Positions 6,418 to 10,394 of a stretch of 10,394 nt of DNA are shown here, piece after piece (within the stretch, counting starts at the first letter, position 1; every line of letters starts with the position of its first letter). Source of the stretch: DATNBT01 sp964579765. GTDB taxonomy: Bacteria > Acidobacteriota > Vicinamibacteria > Vicinamibacterales > CAVVIG01. The stretch covers positions 1-10,394 of the forward strand of contig CAZOIK010000324.1 in assembly GCA_964579765.1 (NCBI GenBank), given 5' to 3'. The translations under genes were made by a program, and so were the position numbers. The notes under the pieces are model-generated. The model worked only from the letters and a program-made list of their open reading frames with translations. It searched no databases and was not told the origin of the DNA.

Positions 6418-6987
6418 GTGCACAAGAACCGGCTGGAGGCGTTCAGCGACGGCGTCGTCGCCATCCTCATCACGATCATGGTCCTCGAGCTGCGCGTGCC
6501 GGGGGGCGCCGACTGGACGGCGCTGCGCCTGCTCGGCCCGACCTTCTGCGCCTACGTCCTCAGCTTCGTCTACCTCGGCATCTACTGGACCAACCACCAC
6601 CACCTCTTCTCCGTCGTCGATCGCGTGAGCGGCGGCATGTTGTGGGCCAACCTGCACCTGCTCTTCTGGCTGTCGCTCGTGCCCTTCGCCACGAACTGGA
6701 TGGGCGAGCACCCGCGCGATCCGCTGCCGACGGCGGTCTACGGCGGCGTGCTGCTCTGCGCGGCGCTGGCCTACACGATTCTCGTGCGCACGATCATCCA
6801 CGCCCAGGGCGCCCGCTCGAAGCTCAAGGCCGCGGTCGGCGGCGACGTCAAGGGCAACATCTCGCTGGCGCTCTATGTGACGGCGATCCTCTCGACGCTC
6901 GCGTGGCACGAACTCGCGTGGGTGTTCTACGCGCTGGTCGCGCTCATCTGGCTCGTCCCGGATCGGCGGATCGAGCGGGTGTTGTAG
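6418..6987 (+). CDS. TMEM175-family (DUF1211) potassium channel
   Basis: This is an integral membrane protein of the TMEM175/DUF1211 family, whose bacterial members are tetrameric potassium-leak channels related to the lysosomal channel of animals. The family signature is at the N-terminus: RLEAFSDGVVAILITIMVLEL (Arg5, Phe9-Ser10-Asp11 in the first helix, which lines the pore). The second signature, YWTNHHHLF, is at 57-64. I count six hydrophobic helices (about 8-26, 36-57, 74-93, 105-125, 148-165 and 167-181), matching a single-repeat bacterial protein. At 189 residues it is of normal length. The start is GTG 6418; the -10-like TACCAT ends only five bases upstream and there is no ribosome site, so the message may be leaderless. 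No obvious functional partner is adjacent. Confidence 0.93.
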   Translation: MHKNRLEAFSDGVVAILITIMVLELRVPGGADWTALRLLGPTFCAYVLSFVYLGIYWTNHHHLFSVVDRVSGGMLWANLHLLFWLSLVPFATNWMGEHPRDPLPTAVYGGVLLCAALAYTILVRTIIHAQGARSKLKAAVGGDVKGNISLALYVTAILSTLAWHELAWVFYALVALIWLVPDRRIERVL

Positions 6988-6991
6988 CAGA

Positions 6992-7038
6992 TGTGGGTCC
7001 GCCTTCAGGCGGACGGCCGGCTGAGGCCGCCCCCCACA
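6992..7038. repeat. Diverged cloverleaf palindromic element between convergent genes
   Basis: Outer arms TGTGGG (6992-6997) and CCCACA (7033-7038) enclose two hairpins. The first is a perfect GTCCGCC/GGCGGAC with loop TTCA (6997-7014), identical to one hairpin of the 2111-2156 element read on the minus strand. The second (7015-7032, loop TGAG) has decayed to a 4-bp core plus outer pairs but still matches the other hairpin of that element at 14 of 18 bases. So it is a damaged or variant member of the same family. It sits between the stops of the channel gene (6987) and the PIG-V-like gene (7046). Confidence 0.75.
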
Positions 7039-7045
7039 CGTCACG

Positions 7046-8071
7046 TCAATACATCGCCAGCGCCAGCGCGTAGAACATCGCCGACGTCACCGCGGCGATG
7101 ACGACCACCGCCCGGGCGCGGATGCTGGCGACGAGGACGAACAGCGGGAACAGCAGCGCGCACGTGCGGCCGAGATCGTCGTATCCGCCCGATGTGAGCG
7201 GCAGCCACAGCATCGCGAGCATGTAGATCGCATAGCCGCCGTCGAGCCGCCACCAGACGAACGGAATGCTCGCGAGCGCGAGCGCAGTCACCGCGCCGTT
7301 CAGCGCGTCGGCCGGCGATGGATGCGACGTCACGAGCCGCTGCAGCGAGAGCCACGGCGCCTGCCCGAGGTGAAATCCCCAGCGCGCCGTCGCGCCCGCC
7401 CATCCACCCGGAGGGCCGGCGCGATAGTAGAGATACGCGAGCTCCGCGCCGAAGCCGAGCGCGGCCAGCACGAGCGCAGCCGTAGTCCACAGCCGCCGCG
7501 CGCCGGGCTGCCGGAAGCCGGTCCAGGCCAGCGCGGGCACGATCAGGATGCCCGCCGGAAGCGTCGCCGTCGCCAGCGCGCCCGACACGGCGCCGACGAT
7601 CCACAGCTGCCGGCGGAAACCGTAGAACGCGCCGAGCACGAACAGCAGAAACAGCGCGTCCTCCGGACGGCGGCCGACGACGAACGCAAATGGAAAGACC
7701 GCCGCGAGCAGCACCGCGCCGTCGGCGTGTTCGCCGTCGAGATCCAGACGCGCGACGAGCAGCAGCATCGCCATGCCGCCCGCGAACGCGAGCCACGCAA
7801 TGACGAGCGCCGGCGTGACCGGACGGGCGAGCCAGCGGCCGATCAGGCCATCGACCTCCGCCGTCAGCGGCGGCGCCAATCCGAAGTCAAACGACGGGAC
7901 CTCGACGCGTCCGCGCGGCCAGACCCACGCGCAGAACGCGCTCACCAGCGCCGACGCGCCGCGAAACGCGAGCGCGGCGGCCGCGACGGTCAGCAGCTGC
8001 GCCGACGATGCCGACGAACCGCCGCCTGTTTTCGATTGCGCGGATTTCGGGGGAAGGCCGACGCGCGGCAT
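7046..8071 (-). CDS. Polytopic membrane protein resembling PIG-V/GT-C mannosyltransferases, atypical N-terminus
   Basis: This 341-residue protein has about eight hydrophobic helices. Its middle and end recall bacterial relatives of the PIG-V mannosyltransferases, which are GT-C enzymes using lipid-linked sugar: AAVFPFAFVVGRRPEDALFLLFVLGAF, then SGALATATLPAGILIVPAL, a loop with YYRAGPPGGW and ATARWGFHL, and finally LWLPLTSGGYDDLGRTCALLFPLFVL. The N-terminal part does not fit. After the first helix (about 28-52) the loop is short (PRGRVEVPSFDFGLAPP, about 53-95) and lacks the Trp-Asp...Trp-Tyr and Gly-Tyr elements where the catalytic acid of this family normally lies. It may be a divergent enzyme using another acid (Asp64, Glu74 and Asp76 are in the loop) or an inactive relative. 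The ATG at 8071 is chosen because translation upstream runs across the divergent promoter into the neighbouring gene. No partner gene for glycan assembly is visible. Confidence 0.7.
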   Translation of the reverse strand: MPRVGLPPKSAQSKTGGGSSASSAQLLTVAAAALAFRGASALVSAFCAWVWPRGRVEVPSFDFGLAPPLTAEVDGLIGRWLARPVTPALVIAWLAFAGGMAMLLLVARLDLDGEHADGAVLLAAVFPFAFVVGRRPEDALFLLFVLGAFYGFRRQLWIVGAVSGALATATLPAGILIVPALAWTGFRQPGARRLWTTAALVLAALGFGAELAYLYYRAGPPGGWAGATARWGFHLGQAPWLSLQRLVTSHPSPADALNGAVTALALASIPFVWWRLDGGYAIYMLAMLWLPLTSGGYDDLGRTCALLFPLFVLVASIRARAVVVIAAVTSAMFYALALAMY

Positions 8072-8078
8072 CGGGCTG

Positions 8079-8085
8079 TAGAATA
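8079..8085. promoter_or_regulatory. Putative shared bidirectional -10 element (TAGAATA)
   Basis: TAGAATA is the only -10-like sequence between the divergent PIG-V-like and MFS genes. On the plus strand TAGAAT matches five of six consensus bases and ends six bases before TTG 8091 (nine before GTG 8094). On the minus strand TATTCT ends eight bases before ATG 8071. No -35 or ribosome site is visible on either side, so both messages would be leaderless or nearly so. Confidence 0.5.
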
Positions 8086-8090
8086 CTCGA

Positions 8091-9356
8091 TTGGTGCCCC
8101 ACGGCTTCTCGATCACGCGCTCCGCGCGCGCGCTTCGCCACCGCAACTACCGTCTCTTCTTCTCCGGTCAGCTCATCTCGCTCGTCGGTACGTGGATGCA
8201 GTCCGTCGCCGAGGCGTGGCTCGTCTACCGGCTGACGGGATCGGCGGCACTGCTCGGCGTCGCGGGGTTCGCCAGCCAGATCCCCGTGCTCTTCCTCGGC
8301 ACGATCGGCGGCACCGTCGCCGATCGCTTCAACCGTCACCGCATCCTGGTGCTGACGCAGACCACCTCGATGATCCTCCCCCTGATTCTGGCGACGCTCG
8401 TCTTCACGGGACGCGTGCACGTGTGGCACGTCCTCGCCCTGGCGTCCGCGCTCGGCGTCGTCAACTCGTTCGACGTGCCCGCGCGCCAGGCGTTCGTCGT
8501 CGAGATGGTGGGCAAGGACGATCTCGTCAACGCCATCGCGCTCAACTCGTCGATCGTCAACGGCGCGCGCGCCATCGGACCGGCGGTGGCCGGCGTGCTC
8601 GTCGCCGCGGTCGGCGAGGGCTGGTGCTTCCTGCTCAACGCGCTGAGCTATATCGCGGTGATTGCCGGGCTGCTCCTGATGCAGCTGCCGCCGCGCATGC
8701 AGACGGATCACCCGTCGAAGGCGCTCGCCGGCGTGACGCACGGCTACCGGTATGTGCTCGATACGATGCCCGTGCGGGATTTGCTGCTCATGATGGGGCT
8801 GCTCAGCCTGGCGGGGCAGCCCTTCAGCACGCTGATGCCGATTTTCGCCGACACGATTCTGCACGGCGGCGCCCGCGGACTCGGGCTGCTGATGGCGTCG
8901 GCCGGCGTCGGCTCGCTCGCCGGCGCCCTGGCGCTCGCCTCGCGTTCGACCATCCGCGGCCTCGGCCGGCTCGTCGGTGCGTCGGCGCTCACGTTCGGCG
9001 TCGCGCTGACGCTGTTCGCCGGGTCTACCAGCTTCTGGCTGTCGGCCGGCCTGCTCTTCGTCGTCGGCATGTCGCTCATCACGCAGGCCGCGGCCACCAA
9101 CACGCTGGTCCAGTCGATGGTGCCCGACCATATGCGCGGGCGCGTGATGGCCGTCTACGCCATGATGTTCATGGGCATGATGCCGATCGGCGCGCTCGTC
9201 GAAGGATCCGTCGCCGAGCGCATCGGCGCGCCGCACACGGTCATGATCGGCGGCGCCGTCTGCATGGCCGGCGCCGTCGTCTTCAACGTCCGGCTTCCCC
9301 GCCTCCGCCGTATGGCACGCCAACTGATCGACGCCCAACAGGTGCAGACGAGCTGA
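8091..9356 (+). CDS. MFS transporter, EntS/MFS_3-type exporter
   Basis: This 421-residue protein is a proton-driven major facilitator exporter of the MFS_3 (enterobactin exporter-like) group. The N-terminus ALRHRNYRLFFSGQLISLVG and TWMQSVAEAWLVYRLTGSA is typical of that group. Motif A is intact in the loop between helices 2 and 3 (GGTVADRFNRHRIL). The middle has NSFDVPARQAFVVEMV and the conserved NAIALNSSIVNGARAIGPAVAG, which is a hallmark of the subfamily. I count about 12 hydrophobic segments, and the length is normal. The C-terminal half keeps VPDHMRGRVMAVYAMMFMG, also usual for this group. The substrate cannot be told from sequence; no siderophore gene is nearby. The start is TTG 8091 or GTG 8094, just after a -10-like TAGAAT. 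The stop TGA is part of the palindrome at 9354-9383. Confidence 0.93.
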   Translation: MVPHGFSITRSARALRHRNYRLFFSGQLISLVGTWMQSVAEAWLVYRLTGSAALLGVAGFASQIPVLFLGTIGGTVADRFNRHRILVLTQTTSMILPLILATLVFTGRVHVWHVLALASALGVVNSFDVPARQAFVVEMVGKDDLVNAIALNSSIVNGARAIGPAVAGVLVAAVGEGWCFLLNALSYIAVIAGLLLMQLPPRMQTDHPSKALAGVTHGYRYVLDTMPVRDLLLMMGLLSLAGQPFSTLMPIFADTILHGGARGLGLLMASAGVGSLAGALALASRSTIRGLGRLVGASALTFGVALTLFAGSTSFWLSAGLLFVVGMSLITQAAATNTLVQSMVPDHMRGRVMAVYAMMFMGMMPIGALVEGSVAERIGAPHTVMIGGAVCMAGAVVFNVRLPRLRRMARQLIDAQQVQTS

Positions 9357-9383
9357 GAAGCCTCGTGCCTTCGTGGTTTCTCA
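9354..9383. terminator. Possible bidirectional terminator hairpin between convergent genes
   Basis: TGAGAAGCC (9354-9362) pairs with GGTTTCTCA (9375-9383) over nine positions, with one G-T wobble, around a 12-base loop. It lies exactly over both convergent stop codons: TGA 9354-9356 of the MFS gene and TGA (minus strand, 9383-9381) of comEC. The sequence is not related to the GTAGT palindromes. No strong T-run follows on either strand, so intrinsic termination would be weak. Confidence 0.45.
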
Positions 9384-10394
9384 TTTCCCATGCGTGCGCA
9401 CCGCCAGCGATGAGCCGTCGCTCACGACGTCAACCTCCCCGTCGCGATCGGTTCGGAAGATCTGCGCGCCGGCGTCCCGGTAGCGCTCGAGGACTTCTGG
9501 AGCGGGGTGGCCGAAGTGGTTGCTGCGGCCGGCGCTGACGACGGCGACGCGCGGCGCGAGCGCGCGAATGAACTCGGGCGTGCTCGACGTCAGGCTGCCG
9601 TGGTGCGGCACCTTGACGACGCGCAGACCGGCGGGCGCGAATCGGGGCGCGAGCGTGCGCTCGACGGCTTTGCCGATATCGCCGGTGAGGACGATTGACA
9701 CGTTGCGCCAGCGCAGTTCGAGAACGATCGAGTCGTCGTTGCGGACGCGCTGGCGCTCCCAGTCGGACGGCGGCGGATGGCGCACGTCGATCTCGACGTC
9801 GTCCAGCCGCACGGCCTCGCCGGCCGTCACGGCCGTCCACGGGAGCCCGCGCGCCACTGCCGCCGCGCGAAGCGCGTTCATCGGCTCGAACCGCGGCACC
9901 GGCACGCCCTCCCAGATCCGCCGCGGCCGAAACTCGTCCACGATCGCCCCGGCGCCCCCGATGTGATCGGGATCGCCGTGCGTCAGCACGAGACAGTCGA
10001 GCCGCCGCACGCCGGCCGCCCGCAGCACCGGCGCGACAACGCGATCGCCGATGTCGAAGCTCGACGCGCCGACGAGTCCGCCGGCATCGACGAGTAGCGT
10101 CGAGCCGCGCGGCAGGCGGATGAGCGCGGCGTCGCCCTGACCGACGTCGAGAAACGACACGTGCAGCCGGCCGTCCCCTCGCGCGGCGAACCACGCCCAG
10201 GGCTCGGCGAGGATCCAGATCGCCGAGAAGACGACGGTCAACGCGGAGATCGCCGAAATCGCGGAGTAGACGGCTTTGCGTGATCGCCACCACACGACGA
10301 GCGCGACGTAATAGAGCGCGACGACCCACCACGCGGGTGGCGCGACACGGAAGGCCAACGCCGGCGCGAAGCGCACGAGCCCGGCGGACCAGAC
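9381..10394 (-). CDS. comEC: ComEC/Rec2 DNA uptake channel, C-terminal part (5' end outside the window)
   Basis: This is the end of the inner-membrane channel that takes single-stranded DNA into the cell during natural transformation. The visible 337 residues begin with two membrane helices, the end of the competence domain. A metallo-beta-lactamase-like domain then starts at LHVSFLDVGQGDAALI. It carries LLVDAGG, the metal-site motif THGDPDHIGG (His-x-Asp-x-Asp-His), NDDSIVLEL, VLTGDI, VKVPHHGS and a final SAGRSNHFGHP, all in the order usual for ComEC. The motifs are intact, so this domain could be an active nuclease, unlike degenerate family members. The frame stays open through the right edge. 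A GTG at 10376 is possible but would omit most of the protein; full-length ComEC is usually well over twice this size, so I treat the gene as partial. No other competence gene is visible. Confidence 0.93.
   Translation of the reverse strand, partial: VWSAGLVRFAPALAFRVAPPAWWVVALYYVALVVWWRSRKAVYSAISAISALTVVFSAIWILAEPWAWFAARGDGRLHVSFLDVGQGDAALIRLPRGSTLLVDAGGLVGASSFDIGDRVVAPVLRAAGVRRLDCLVLTHGDPDHIGGAGAIVDEFRPRRIWEGVPVPRFEPMNALRAAAVARGLPWTAVTAGEAVRLDDVEIDVRHPPPSDWERQRVRNDDSIVLELRWRNVSIVLTGDIGKAVERTLAPRFAPAGLRVVKVPHHGSLTSSTPEFIRALAPRVAVVSAGRSNHFGHPAPEVLERYRDAGAQIFRTDRDGEVDVVSDGSSLAVRTHGK

Noticed and set aside
3795..6479. A very long open frame on the minus strand (nearly 900 codons) crossing several genes
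   Set aside because: It is a stop-poor shadow frame of GC-rich DNA. Its product is Arg/Pro/Ala-rich with no domain, and it conflicts with the well-supported aminotransferase and secreted-protein genes.
5087..6987. Aminotransferase and TMEM175 channel as a taurine utilisation locus
   Set aside because: The two genes are divergent, and no taurine transporter, sulfoacetaldehyde acetyltransferase or alanine dehydrogenase gene is present, so there is no pathway evidence.
7322..9538. A 738-codon plus-strand frame, and a 483-codon minus-strand frame at 7887-9338
   Set aside because: Both lie out of frame over the MFS gene and its neighbours and give low-complexity, Arg-rich translations without signal, motif or membrane pattern.

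Overview
The window is very GC-rich, gene-dense bacterial DNA with ten genes. Nine are complete; the last is cut by the right edge. The genes look vertically inherited and ordinary for a soil or aquatic bacterium. An acidobacterial origin (Vicinamibacteria-like) is my best guess, from the base composition, the ECF/anti-sigma/orphan membrane protein cassette and the small GTAGT...ACTAC palindromes. That is inference and needs a database search. I see no rRNA, tRNA, CRISPR array, transposase or phage gene, and no gene-free stretch over 300 bases.

Layout: (1) 34-2114, plus strand: a three-gene cassette of an uncharacterised membrane protein with an extracytoplasmic domain, an ECF sigma factor, and its zinc-binding membrane anti-sigma factor, whose start overlaps the sigma stop. 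(2) 2153-3999, minus strand: a small membrane-anchored protein followed by a TPR lipoprotein. (3) 4119-5057, plus: a secreted protein built from two copies of a CxxC-containing repeat. (4) 5087-6400, minus: a class III PLP aminotransferase of the taurine/omega-amino acid type. (5) 6418-6987, plus: a TMEM175-family (DUF1211) potassium channel. (6) 7046-8071, minus: a polytopic protein resembling PIG-V mannosyltransferases but lacking their N-terminal catalytic loop. (7) 8091-9356, plus: an MFS exporter of the EntS/MFS_3 type. (8) 9381 to the right edge, minus: the C-terminal part of ComEC, with the end of its membrane region and the metallo-beta-lactamase domain.

After the first cassette the genes alternate in strand, so the window has four convergent and three divergent junctions. 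All four convergent junctions carry a palindrome. Three belong to one family: a two-hairpin cloverleaf at 2111-2156, a half copy at 5068-5090 and a diverged copy at 6992-7038. The fourth, at 9354-9383, is unrelated in sequence. In several cases the palindrome supplies the stop codons of the flanking genes. A further half copy (1593-1615) is read in frame inside the 5' end of the anti-sigma gene. Two of the three divergent junctions (17 and 19 bp between start codons) hold only one plausible -10 element, a 7-mer TANNNTA that reads as a -10 on both strands and lies 5-8 nt from each start codon. This suggests shared bidirectional promoters and leaderless mRNAs.

Only two groups of genes clearly work together: the ECF cassette, and perhaps the coupled pair at 3999-2153. 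The rest look like independent housekeeping or accessory genes. I see no multi-gene defence, biosynthetic or mobile system. The most novel material is the palindrome family with its stop-codon role, the symmetric promoters, and the orphan membrane protein paired with the ECF sigma factor.
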